A stretch of 64,000 bases of DNA from Proteles cristata cristata. Taxonomy: Eukaryota > Chordata > Mammalia > Carnivora > Hyaenidae. Positions 45,593 to 55,790 of the stretch are shown here, piece after piece. The translations under genes were made by a program, and so were the position numbers. The notes beneath the pieces were generated by a model. That model saw nothing but the letters and a program-made list of their open reading frames with translations, was not told where the DNA came from and did not search any database. The DNA lies in assembly GCA_017311185.1 (NCBI GenBank), contig JAESUZ010003883.1, forward strand, positions 744,001-808,000. Direction: 5' to 3'. Within the stretch, counting starts at the first letter, position 1. Every line of letters begins with the position of its first letter.

Positions 45593-45888
45593 TGTGGGCT
45601 CCCAAACATTTTACCCAGCATAAAATTATCCCCCTTTTTTTTTTTTTGGACCAGTTAACCATAATTTCCTTTTCATGAGGTGTTTTGTTTGGAGGGGTAG
45701 TTCTATTACAACTTTCTAATTTCTTCTTACAGCTCTTAGTATAATTAAGTTTTTTATATCCTTTAGAATCACATAAGTGTTTTATTTTCCTAGAAATCAC
45801 CCATTTCATTCAGATTCTCAGATTTACTGTCAGAGAGTTGTACAAAAAGTTTTTAGAGATCTTTGGTTCCTGAGCAACTGTGATATAA

Positions 45889-45965
45889 ATATATGCATAT
45901 ATACATATATATATATATATACGCACACACATATATATATATATATATAGACACACACATATATG
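45889..45965. repeat. Compound (TA)n(CA)n alternating microsatellite
   Basis: Strict purine-pyrimidine alternation from 45889 to 45949 (61 bases: two TA blocks with an acgcacacac block between), then one break and acacacacatatatgt. Likely variable in length and prone to cruciform or Z-DNA structure. Confidence 0.95.
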
Positions 45966-46149
45966 TCTTAAGTTAGCTTTTTTTTATTATCCTGTTTTGT
46001 TAAAACTATTAACTCTTGAGTTTTGTATCTGCCTTCTGATTTTGGATCTGTTTTATATTTTATAATTAATGAAATCCTTCTTTATACTTCATATATGTAA
46101 ACATTTACAAATACTCAAAGACTTGGAATATATGAGTACCTTGTATTGG

Positions 46150-46490
46150 ACTGTATTAATGTTCACTGAAAGAGAAATATATCTCTCTGCACTATTGACT
46201 ATTGATGTGACCATGTGGCTTGGTTTGAGTAATGAAATATGAGAATAGATGTCATTGTAGTTGAAAACCAGATAAGCTAGCTCTCAATTTGCTTTATTCT
46301 TTTTATCCCTCTGCCACTACAGCCAGCCATGTTTCAGATGGAGGCTGTCATCAGTCTGGCTCCCACAATGAGGGTAGTATGATGCAGGGGCAAACTGGAT
46401 ATGCACAGGGAGAGAGAAATACGCCTTTGCCGTTGTAAGCCATGGGGGGTTGGGGTTTGTTTCCTACAGCAGCATAACCTATACTCTCTT
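46150..46490 (+). mobile_element. Probable ancient LTR remnant (MaLR-like)
   Basis: 'ctattgatgtgaccatgtggcttgg', 'agccatgtttcagatggaggctgtc', 'ggctcccacaatgagg' and 'cctttgccgttgtaagccatgggg' with 'cagcagcataacctat' follow the layout of old MaLR-like LTRs (Thr-Gly... type 3' end). Subfamily unknown. Confidence 0.5.
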
Positions 46491-46619
46491 GTCTGATATA
46501 CTTCTTTGCTGAAACAAGAAACAAGAACTTCATGTGTCAAATTAATAGATGAGTTGAAACAGAATAGTTTCTTGATATACAAACTGTTGTGCCATTGGGC
46601 AGTAATTTGGAGCATAATG

Positions 46620-46870
46620 TTAAAACTCAACTTCTGAATTAGAAAGACATAGGTTTAGTTCCCTGTTCTACTACTTATTAGACATAAGTAAAGTTGAAAA
46701 TATCACCTAACCTCTTTAAGATTTATTTCCACACTTGTAAATTGGGAATTATAAATTATAAATGCCTCATTTGTAAATGGTAACATTTATATATAGTCCT
46801 GGTAGAAAAACATGAGTGAATTGAAAGGTGTAAAGTCTCTGGCACATAGCAAATACTTAAATGGCAGTTA
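46620..46870 (+). mobile_element. MIR remnant
   Basis: 'acataggtttagttccctgttctactactt', 'aacctctttaagatttatttccacacttgtaaattggg' and 'ctggcacatagcaaatacttaaatg' follow the full MIR order on the plus strand. Confidence 0.88.
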
Positions 46871-47175
46871 CCATTTTGTTGACACTACTGATGATATGTT
46901 AATACTGCTTAGTACTTTGCAGGGAGCTTTTTCTTGTCACGTGTACTTGGGCTTCTTGGAATTTCTGTTTGACTTTGGAGATATTTTATTTGTAATTTTC
47001 AAATACCATAAAATTTACTTATATTATTCTTTAACTTTATATCTGTTACTATTTCCAACATTCTGTTATATTTGGGAAGCCCATGACTTCCTTCATCTTT
47101 ATTTTAAATTCATTATACTATTGACTATATTGAAGTTTAAAATTTCTTAAAATTTTACATGCCATACCATTTTTT
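46871..47175. other. Unassigned DNA
   Basis: A 112-codon frame (46812-47150) runs from the MIR into this stretch, rich in Phe, Leu and Tyr as AT-rich frames usually are. No domain; treated as chance. Confidence 0.4.
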
Positions 47176-47193
47176 AAAGGATTAAGTGATACA

Positions 47194-47410
47194 GGGGCGC
47201 CTGGGTGGCTTAGTCGGTTAAGCGTCCGACTTTCGCTTAGGTCATGATCTCGCAGTTCGTGGGTTTGGGCCCTGCGTCGGGCTCTGTGCTGACTGCCAGC
47301 TCAGAGCCTGGAGCCTGTTTCAGTCTGTGACTCCCTCTCTCTCTGACCCTCCCCTGCTCACGCTGTCTCTCTCTCTCTCTCTCCTAGAAATAAATAAAAA
47401 TATTTAAAAA
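47194..47410 (+). mobile_element. Young SINEC_Fc subfamily copy with 18-bp TSD
   Basis: Head ggggcgcctgggtggcttag, 'gcgtccgactttcgcttagg', and the subfamily markers 'gactgccagctcagagcctg' and 'cagtctgtgactccctctct'. Perfect target-site duplication aaaggattaagtgataca at 47176-47193 and 47411-47428. One of the youngest elements in the window. Confidence 0.98.
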
Positions 47411-47619
47411 AAAGGATTAAGTGATACATATATACATTAACTCCTTAAACCATCAGGAGGTAAGCACAAGCAATGCATTTTGAAGATGCCACAATATGAA
47501 AGGCTTTCACTAGAGGGTGTGATAACAAAATTTGATGAACTCTCAAAGGTTTTTCTGATTTTCTCCAAACAGAATAATTAAAGACTTGAAATTATTTTTA
47601 AAATACACAAATCTGTTGC

Positions 47620-48330
47620 TTTTCTATTGCTGCATAACAAACTCAATGATGTAAAACAGCACCCCTTTATTATTTCATGGCTTCTGTGATGGGTCATGAG
47701 TCTGGGCATGGCTACCTAGGGTCTGACAAAGTGTCAGCCAAGGCCTGCAGTTTCATCTCAGAGTCCTCTTCCATGTTTGTTTTTTTTTTTTTTTTAATGT
47801 TTTATTTATTTCTAAGAGACAGAGACAGCGTGAGCAGGGGAGGGTCAGAGAGAGAGGGAGTCACAGACTGAACAGGCTCCAGGCTCCGAGCTGGCAGTCA
47901 GCACAGAGCCCAATGCGGGGCTCGAACCCACGAACCGCGAGATCATGACCCAAGCGAAAGTCGGACGCTTAACCGACTAAGCCACCCAGGCGCCCCTCCT
48001 CTTCCATGTTTATTCATGTTATTTGTAGAACTCACTTTCTTGAGGCTGTCAGCTCCTAGAGGCTGCTCCCAGTTTCCTTGTATGTAGCCTTCTCCACTGG
48101 CAGTTCATATCACAATGGCTTACCTCTTCAAGACCAGTAAGAAAGTCTCTTTCCCAGTCTAATAAGATATTCCTATAGACATGACCTAATCAAAGGAGTT
48201 GATTATCCTTGTCATCCTTGCCATATTCCGTTGGTTAGAACAAATCGTAGATGTCACCTTTACTCAAGGTGGAGGGGCATTATAGAAAGGTTTGAATCGT
48301 TGTGAGATCACTCTAGGATGTGTTCACCAC
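47620..48330 (-). mobile_element. Ancient LTR-like repeat split by a SINE
   Basis: Minus-orientation landmarks: 'ttttctattgctgcataacaaactcaatgatgtaaaacag', 'ggcttctgtgatgggtcatgag', then after the SINE 'gccatattccgttggttagaacaaatcgtagatgtcacc' and 'ctcaaggtggaggggcattatag'. This is the layout of an old mammalian LTR (MaLR-type likely). The name is uncertain. Confidence 0.6.
47779..47996 (-). mobile_element. Young SINEC_Fc subfamily copy with 15-bp TSD
   Basis: T-rich tail, 'gagggagtcacagactgaac', 'gagctggcagtcagcacaga', 'caagcgaaagtcggacgctt' and head ending gccacccaggcgcccc. Perfect target-site duplication tcctcttccatgttt at 47764-47778 and 47997-48011. It faces the same-subfamily copy at 47194-47410. 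Confidence 0.98.
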
Positions 48331-49827
48331 TGACTGTCAGTAAACTGATTTTGTAATGAAGGGCATAGGTATTGTGTGTGTGCTTGCATGTGTGTGTGTA
48401 TAAAATTATATATATAGAAAATTATACATATAATTAAATATATGTATTCAACCCCTACTTTATTCTAAGTACTAGTTGTAAACTTCTAGAATATTTTGTT
48501 TGTAATAGAAAATAGCATGGAAAAAAACCCTAAGAAAACTAGAGCTCAGATACCTATGAATTAGGATTATACCTCCTGGCATTTCCTAAGTTTACGCATA
48601 TAGAATTGGTTATATCCTGATATTTGGGTACAGTGTGCTCAATGATTATATATACATATATATTTTAATTCTGATATATGGTTCTTAAACATATGAATGA
48701 TATTTTTCTTGAATGTCACTGACCATTTAACAAAAATGTGGTTGTGAAGTTTAATGTGTGTTGTTATGCTTGAGAATTTTGTTTCCTCAAAAAGAAGTTT
48801 CTCCTCCTTGTTCATTTAGGGAAGAAATAAAAAATGAACTCGATTTAGTTTCCCTTCCCTGTTATAGTAAAATATTTTGTGTGTGTGCACAATTGTGTGT
48901 GCACAACTGATATATCTTAAATGACATTTGCTTATTCATGCATGCATATATACACCCATGCACACAGAAGTACAAAAAAGAAAAAAAAGAAGTTCTGCTG
49001 ACAAGATCAATAAGCTCTCCAGGCCGTGTGTATGATGAGCTAATCATCGTGAATCACTTTTCAAAACAGAGGTCATTCTTGCTGTAATTTACCTTGATCT
49101 CCAGCGATGTTTTTTCTCTCATATTTCAGTACTTCTTCCTAGTTTCTTCAGCAAAGAATATTGTTAAACATTTCCACCAAAAGTTTAAATTTGAACTCAG
49201 AGTTTGCTTTAAGGAAACCCGGAGAGTTGTCTGTAATTTTATCTATGGATATTTGAGAACAGTAGATAAAATAATTACAGGAAAGGCTTAGTAGTGTTTT
49301 CTCTCTCCTTTCCTATTTCCTTCAGAATCTTTGGAGTAATAATGATAAATACAGAAAATAATGTATTTTTGATTCTCAGAAAATATTCTAGTGTTAATGC
49401 ACTTAAAACTCTTTGCCTTGACTTTAGACTATGATTTCCAAGTGAGATATTAGTTACCTTCTTCAGTCGTTTGCTAACCTGGGGTATGCAATTTGATTAT
49501 TTAGAAACCTGTTCTGTTTTCAGGTGTTTTGGTAACATTTAAGTCATTTCAAAACAATGTTCTATTACTTGACAGTCAAACAAAATTCTTCCAAAGATGA
49601 CAGTTTTGTTTTTCCTGTGTCAATAGGTAATAGATGAGATTACAGTGACAAAATTGTAGACACAATAGATTGCTAAAATTATGTGCAAATTTAAAAAAAA
49701 TACAAAATTTCTTTTTGAAAATGAAACATATATAAAAAATATAAATATATATTCTTTACTGCTCACTTAAGGGAAATATAATACAAACAATGAAATGACT
49801 TGCATAAATTTAAAGAATTTTTAATGT
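48331..49827. other. Unassigned DNA
   Basis: TG/TA patches at about 48374-48415 and 48650-48662. The part at 49010-49300 is repeat-free and complex; a 65-codon frame (49094-49291) follows a pyrimidine-rich catatttcag acceptor-like site but has no domain. No gene supported. Confidence 0.4.
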
Positions 49828-50016
49828 CTTTTTTTAATTTCTGAGAGAGAGAGGCAGCGTGAGCAGGGGAGGGTCAGAGAGAGAGGGAGACACAGAATCC
49901 AGGCTCTGAGCTAGCTGTTAGCACAGAGCCCATCGCAGGGTTCGAACTCACGAACTGTGAGATTATGACCTGAACTGAATTTAGATGCTCAACTGACTGA
50001 GCCACCCAGGTGCCCC
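49828..50016 (-). mobile_element. SINEC_Fc-type SINE, internally shortened
   Basis: 'gagagagaggcagcgtgagc' middle, then 'cacagaatccaggctctgag': the usual 'tctgaagcaggct' stretch is missing, so about 12 bases are deleted. Head ends cacccaggtgcccc. Confidence 0.94.
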
Positions 50017-50020
50017 ATCT

Positions 50021-50258
50021 ATTTTTAAATTTTTTTAAATGTGTATTTTTGAGAGAGAGAGACAGAGACAGACATACAGACAGAGTATGTGAATGGGGAA
50101 GGGGCAGACACACACACACACACACAATTCAAAGCAAGCTCCAGGCTCTGAGCTGTCAGAGCTGCGCAGAGCCTGACACAGGGCTTGAACCCACAAACTG
50201 TGAGATCATGACCTGAGCTGAAGTCAGTAGCTCAACTGACCCAGCCACTCAGGTGCCC
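50021..50258 (-). mobile_element. SINEC_Fc-type SINE with (CA)n insertion
   Basis: Middle carries gacagacatacagacagagt and a (CA)n expansion at 50108-50126. Body 'actgtgagatcatgacctgagc'; head ends cactcaggtgccc. It lies only a few bases from the neighbouring SINE. Confidence 0.93.
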
Positions 50259-50271
50259 TTTCTTTTCTATT

Positions 50272-50383
50272 TTTAATTTTTTTTTTTTTTAATTAAGTAA
50301 GGTCTACACCCAATGTAGGGCTTGAACTCACAACCCCAAGATCAAGAGTCATATGCTCTCTGACTGAGTCAGCCAGGCACCTC
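50272..50383 (-). mobile_element. Short, old CAN-SINE
   Basis: 'gtctacacccaatgtagggcttgaac', 'accccaagatcaagagtcatatgc' and 'gactgagtcagccaggcacctc'. Short subfamily without the CT-rich middle, as at 21353-21462. Confidence 0.9.
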
Positions 50384-50554
50384 TTATAAACTTATAAAAT
50401 TTTAATTATATGAATTAAATGCATATAATTTGCAATTATATGCATTATGATATATTCTATGTATCATAGTTTACATACTATAAAATTATGATATAGTCTG
50501 TATTGGCTATATATAGAAAGAGGAGAGGTTAAGAGAGATGATATATTTTTTAAT

Positions 50555-50758
50555 TAAAAAAAATGTTAATGTTTATTTATTTTCGAGAGAGAGAGAGAGC
50601 ACAAGCTGGGGCAGAGGGAGGGAAACACAAAATCTGAAGCAAGCTCTGGGCTCCCAGCTGTCAACACAGAGCCTGATGCAGAGTTTGAACTCACAAACTG
50701 TGAGATCATGACCTGAGCTGAAGTCAGACGCTTAATCGACTGAACCCAAGACACTCCT
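50555..50758 (-). mobile_element. SINEC_Fc-type SINE, decayed head
   Basis: 'gttaatgtttatttattttcgagagagag' tail and middle, body 'actgtgagatcatgacctgagc'. The head is damaged: tgaacccaagacactcc instead of tgagccacccaggcgcccc. Confidence 0.93.
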
Positions 50759-50764
50759 ACCCCC

Positions 50765-51069
50765 CACCCCCCCCTTTTTTATAGGAATTGTCCCACATGG
50801 TTATGATGGTTGAGAAGTCTGGGAATCTGTCATCTGCAAACTGGAGAGTCAGGAAGGGTGGAAGTGTAATTTAGTCTGAATCCAAAACATCGTGAAGTCT
50901 ACTCACCATTTGCCTACCCAAAATGGTGAGGGTGATCTTTATTCAGTCTATTGATCCAAATGCTAATCTCTTCCAGAAATGCCCTCACAAACACTCAGAA
51001 AGAATGTTTTACTAGCTGTCTGAGTATCCCTTAGCCCAGAAAAGCTGACACATAAAATTAACCATTACA
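50765..51069 (-). mobile_element. ERVL-type LTR fragment
   Basis: Minus strand: 'ttataggaattgtcccacatgg', 'gtctattgatccaaatgctaatctcttccagaaatgccctcac' and the 5' end 'gctgacacataaaattaaccattaca' (antisense of TGTAATGGTTAATTTTA). Same LTR type as 38069-38532, opposite strand, with part of the middle missing. No internal genes. Confidence 0.8.
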
Positions 51070-51239
51070 GATTAGAAAATAGAACTGACTAAAAAATGAC
51101 CAAAAACTCCTCATATTCTATCTTTTCCTCTATGATCTAGTCTTTCTATAGCAACCAGAATATTTCAGTGTCAATCATGAGACACCCAGCAAGCTTAAAA
51201 AATTTCAGTGAGATATTATTGATCTTAGAAAAAAAAAAT

Positions 51240-51772
51240 AAAGACCACAATCCTTAAAATGGCTGTAAAGACCCCAGTAGTTGGCTCCTTGCTAGCCCTA
51301 TAGTTTCTGACCTCCCTCTTTGGTCTCTGCTTTTCACATTGACCTTGAGTCCTTGGGATATGCCTGCTCATTTCCACAGCAGGGATTTGCATAGTCTGTT
51401 TTTCTCTTGTCAGGAGCATTTTCTTCCTGCTTTCCCTTTGTGTGTTAATTCATTTATCCTTAAAACCATAGCCAATTGTACTTCAGGAAGCTGTCCTTGA
51501 TTCCCAGTATAAATCAGATATATGGGATATATATACCCTCACATTACTTCTCACAGTAATACTGTGATTACCTCCCTCAGTATGCCTATCTCAATTCCTA
51601 ATTATATGTCATCACTGTGATTATTTGATTAATATATGACTCCTCTACATGCTTTAGGCTCACTGAGAAGAGGGACTGTGTACTTTTTGCTCATCATTTG
51701 TATCACCAACACGCAGCATAATTGCTATCACATTGTAGACATTCTATAAATATTTGTGTAATTAATAAATTA
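51240..51772 (+). mobile_element. L2 3' end
   Basis: Landmarks in order: 'ttcaggaagctgtccttgattccc', 'tctcacagtaatactgtgatta', 'cactgagaagagggactgtg', 'gtatcaccaacacgcagcataat' and 'cattctataaatatttgtgtaattaataaa' match the L2 3' UTR (CAGGAAGCCTTCCCTGATTCC ... CACCTAGCACAGTG ... CAATAAATGTTTG). An old non-LTR retrotransposon tail, non-coding. Confidence 0.88.
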
Positions 51773-51775
51773 ATC

Positions 51776-52725
51776 TTGGTAGATGATTGAAAGCAGAAGG
51801 GCAGCTACTTAAGGTAAACTAATTTAGAAGGAAAATTTAGCTGGTCAGATAAAAGTAATTAGTAAATTCAACTCTTGATGCTACATGATTTTTTTTTTTT
51901 GCTTTTTCTACTTTTTCTCAATAGCTCAGTGTCTATTAAGGTTGGATCTGTATTTAAGTAGGGCATAGCAATGACAATTTACAAGTGAAGTTTTTCAAAA
52001 TACCATTTTTTCCACTACCCACACCTATAAGGAATAACATAATCTTTCAGTGAGGTGAAATGAGCTGGAGATAGGTATGGTAACTGCGAAAACCATTGTT
52101 TTAGTGTGCCTTAATGAGTAATTCATAACTCAGTGAATAAAACACTCTTAACATGACTCTTTGGGAAAAATGAAAAGAAGTATCTGAAAATCAAAAGCAA
52201 ATGATTGTTAAGTATACTCAGAACCATTAAATTAATGAAGGTGTGTGTGTGTGTGTGTGTGTACTGAAAATAGTTACATAATACTGTAGGATACTCTCTG
52301 AGGCAGGGAGTAGTGACTTGAAACTGATAATGTGACTATCATTGATAGCTACGTGTGCCATTTTAAACAATCACATGTGGGTTTTCAACAGGAAAGCAAC
52401 AAAGTCAAATTTTTGCCTAGAATTTCTGTTTCTCAATCAGTAGAATATTGTGGGGATAGAGGTAGGAGACGATGGTTCAGAATTACTTAGGGGATTTATT
52501 TCAAATTACCTATGCCTCTACATATCTAGCTTTAAATTAGACATGTGGCAAATAGGACATCGCCTTTTCTTCTCCTGTCTAGTTAAAGAATTTTAGAATA
52601 GGGGGGAAATGGGTTCCACCTTTGAGATGTGGTGAGGTTAAAAAGTGATTGAATTTTGGGGATGATTTTTAAAGCAGTATCCCTCTATTGGCTGAATGAA
52701 GATGGGTTCGGGAACATAAACCATT
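51776..52725. other. Unassigned DNA with a (GT)11 run
   Basis: Pure GT at 52241-52262. T-run at about 51891-51900. No family or exon recognised. Confidence 0.5.
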
Positions 52726-52739
52726 TGCTCATAGATATT

Positions 52740-52983
52740 CTTTTTAATTTTTTTTTAATTTTTGAGAGGGAGGGGGAGAGAAAGAGAGAGAGAGAGAGAG
52801 AGACAGAGACAGAAACAGAGCACAAATTGGGGAGGGGCAGAAAGGGAGACAGAATCTGAAGCAAGCTTCAGGCTCCGAGCTGTCAGCACAGACTCCGACA
52901 CAGTAGTAAAACTCACAAATTGTGAGATCACGATCTCATGAATGATGTTAGATGCTCAATTGACTGAGCCACCCAGGCACCCC
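52740..52983 (-). mobile_element. SINEC_Fc-type SINE with 14-bp TSD
   Basis: Tail, long (GA)n middle (about 52780-52802) and head ending cacccaggcacccc. Flanks tgctcatagatatt (52726-52739) and tgttcatagatatt (52984-52997), one mismatch. Confidence 0.95.
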
Positions 52984-53019
52984 TGTTCATAGATATTTGA
53001 TCATTGGGGGTCACCATAT

Positions 53020-54300
53020 TCTAATTGATGGGTGGCAGTGACTAGCACGTCCATCTGCCTTCATGGAACTTGCATTCTGATGGGGAGAAAAATAAGAAAC
53101 AAGGGATCCTATATAAATGAAAATATACATTGATATAAGTTCAATGAAAGGAATAATGAGTAGCCTGTTATTGAGAGTAATAGGGAGAGATAGAGGCTTC
53201 CTTACAAAAGATCTTTTGAAAGAGGAAATATCTAATCTTATAGAAGGACAAAAATCCAAAGGGGAAAAAAAAAACATATTCACAGAGAACAGTGAGCCCC
53301 AAGATCAGCAGAGGGAAAGAGGTTACTATATTCTACACATTGAAAGACCGTTGTAACCTGTGGCACAGTGAGTGCAGAGCTGGAGAGCCAGACAGCAAGT
53401 GTCTCGTACAGAGGTGGAAGGTGATCAGGTTTAGTGCATGATGACAAGTTTATATTAACTTCTCTGTGTAAGGAACCATCACCGAAGAGATTTAGGCAGT
53501 ACAGTAAATGACATGTTAGCTTCTGCGTGGAGTATGATTTGGAGAGGGTTAAAGTAGAAGAGGTGAGACCAGTATGGGAGTTATTTCAGAATTGTAGGAA
53601 AATTATGAAGGTCACTTAGGCCCCAATAGGCACATTGGCAGTGAGTAGGTTCAAGATTTATATCAAATTTGATTCTTTACTATAGTTTCTCTGGTACCTA
53701 GAGAGGAGATTTGGTTGTTATGTGTTGGAGAATGACAACCACAGTAGCTATAGAAAGGCTAAAATTTTTAGTGAATGAAGAGGATAGCTAGTAGGTCAGG
53801 GGATGGCAGGAGTAAGATGGAAAACTGTTGAAACGGCTAAAATGACTTTCACGTCAGTGGAGCAGAATTTTGCAGGCCGGAAGGGGAGAAATGATCTGGA
53901 AATAGCAGGAGAGCAGCCAGACAGGTACCCCAGCTCCTTGTTGTGGCCGAGAAAAAGAACATCCTCTACTTGAAAGGGTTAATGGAGAAATAGTGACTTC
54001 AAAGAATATACAGTTAGACTTAAATAAGGAAGATGTAGGGATTATTTAGAGGGAAAAGTGAGAATTTGGAAGAGTCTGCTGATTCTGTACTGAGGGTTAC
54101 AGAGCAACAGGGGAATAGAGAAGATAGTCTTCTGTTTCTGGACAGTTAGAGCTCTCTGAGCAAATTTTACTGAAACCTGGGATCTGAACTAAAAGACAAG
54201 CTTGGAAGTTAAATTATAACTGAGTAGATAGTGAGGAATCATCCAGAGAGATTTACCTCCCTGGAGGCATGTGTTTCTATTTTAAGAGGGGATGAAACTA
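53020..54300 (+). repeat. Ancient mammal-wide interspersed repeat (family not named), copy 4
   Basis: 'catggaacttgcattctgatggggag', 'ctgcgtggagtatgatttggagagggttaaagtagaagaggtg', 'gaccagtatgggag' and 'agtgacttcaaagaa' echo the family's middle section. Diverged. Frames of 71-90 codons here have no domain. Confidence 0.5.
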
Positions 54301-54382
54301 AATATACTGGCCCTACCTTTCCCCTGGAGAATGTATTTACATTCCAAAATGTTAGGATCCAAGGTTCTTCTGTTACATTTCT

Positions 54383-54610
54383 TTTTTTTTATAAAATTTT
54401 TTTTAATGTTTTATTTATTTCTAGGAGAGAGAGAGAGACAGTGTGAGCAGGGGAGGGTCAGAGAGAGAGGGAGTCACAGACTGAAACAGGCTCCAGGCTC
54501 TGAGCTGGCAGTCAGCACAGAGCCCGACGCCGGGCCCGAACCCACGAACCGCGAGATCATGACCTAAGCGAAAGTCGGACGCTTAACCGACTAAGCCACC
54601 CAGGCGCCCC
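54383..54610 (-). mobile_element. Young SINEC_Fc subfamily copy with 16-bp TSD
   Basis: Subfamily markers 'gagggagtcacagactgaaa', 'gagctggcagtcagcacaga' and 'taagcgaaagtcggacgctt'; head ends cacccaggcgcccc. Perfect flanks cttctgttacatttct at 54367-54382 and 54613-54628. Confidence 0.98.
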
Positions 54611-54628
54611 GACTTCTGTTACATTTCT

Positions 54629-54999
54629 AAGGAAACTTTCTTGGGAGGGAAGGGAAGAGTGTATCTCTCTCTTATATAAATGGCCAGGTTTATGTTTTTG
54701 AGTTATTCACCTATAATACCGCTGCCGTATAAGGAAGATGATATCTAGCTTTCACATTTCCCCAGAGGTAAAAATTGGGACAGAGGAGAACTACACATTT
54801 ATTATTGCTGTAAGTGCATAATAATCTGTTCTACTTCAGAAACCATGTGTGTGCATTCAGGCTAATAATAAATACAGATACAAAAAACTTAGCAAAGGTT
54901 TTGTCATGAAAAAGGATGGTGCATTGTGCCAGCTAACATAAGAATGAGTTCAAGTGTTAAATACAAGAATGATTCCTAGTGATGAAAGGAGCAATGGAG
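54629..54999. other. Unassigned DNA
   Basis: No family recognised. Confidence 0.45.
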
Positions 55000-55265
55000 A
55001 GTTGTGATATCCAGAGGGGACTTCGATAAAATTTTGTTTTAGTTCAGTGAGAGAAGATCTGGGTCTATATAGTTGGTCATTTGCTCTAAAGAGGGAAGAA
55101 ATCTGAAGACATACTTTAGTGATTTAGATTGTCAGGAGTTGGCGATGGAGTAGATATAGAATGTTAGGAAGGGAGAAGAATCAAAAATAACTTTAGATTT
55201 CTCTTTACGTAACTGGGTAATTAGGGTAATTGACATTTAAAATATTAAGTATAGGAAAAAAGGAA
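55000..55265 (+). repeat. Ancient mammal-wide interspersed repeat, possible continuation of copy 4
   Basis: 'ttagattgtcaggagttggcgatggagtagatatagaatg' and 'gaagaatcaaaaataactttagatttctc' resemble the later part of the family. It may belong to copy 4, separated by the SINE and unassigned DNA. Confidence 0.4.
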
Positions 55266-55309
55266 GGAAAGATAATGAATTCTGTATTTGTTCCATTGAT
55301 TTTTTAACA

Positions 55310-55790
55310 TCAATGTTTTTAAGGTATAATTTACATGAAATAAAGATAACTTTTTTGGGAGTGCATATCTATAAATCTTGACAAATATATATGGTTCACT
55401 ACCAGAAACAAGTTATAAAACACATTTTAACCCTCTATGTTCTTTCATGTTCTTTTTCAGTAAATCTTTCATAGATATCCAGCTAAGGATAGCTAAGGAA
55501 AATGCTAAGCTGTTTTCTGTCCCTAAACTTTTTTTCTTACCATAATGTCATAAAAATAGATTCATACAGTATATAACTTTTTGTGTCTCACTGCTTTCAC
55601 TTGACATGATGCTTTTGAGACCCATGGATGCTGTTCCAAATTTTGTTCTATTTTACCTCTGAGTAGAAGTCCATTGTATAGTTTGGTTACGGTTTGTTTA
55701 TTCATTTGTTTTGTCACTGACATTTGTGTTATTTCCAGTTTTTAGTGACTGTGAATAATGCTACTATAAACATTTATGAAAAAATCTAAA
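55310..55790 (-). mobile_element. Ancient L1 (L1M) 3' end
   Basis: Antisense landmarks: 'aaggtataatttacatgaaataaa', 'gtctcactgctttcacttgac', 'gtagaagtccattgtatag', 'gtttgtttattcatttg' and 'ttatttccagtttttagtgactgtgaataatgctactataaacattt'. Diverged, with all frames broken. Confidence 0.8.

Noticed and set aside
46334..46630. 98-codon minus frame
   Set aside because: Antisense to an ancient LTR-like repeat.
46812..47150. 112-codon hydrophobic frame
   Set aside because: Starts inside a MIR and continues in AT-rich DNA; Phe/Leu/Tyr bias is expected by composition.
33004..51069. Endogenous retrovirus with internal genes between the LTRs
   Set aside because: The LTRs differ in family and strand, and no gag, pol or env-like frame lies between or beside them; they are solo LTRs.
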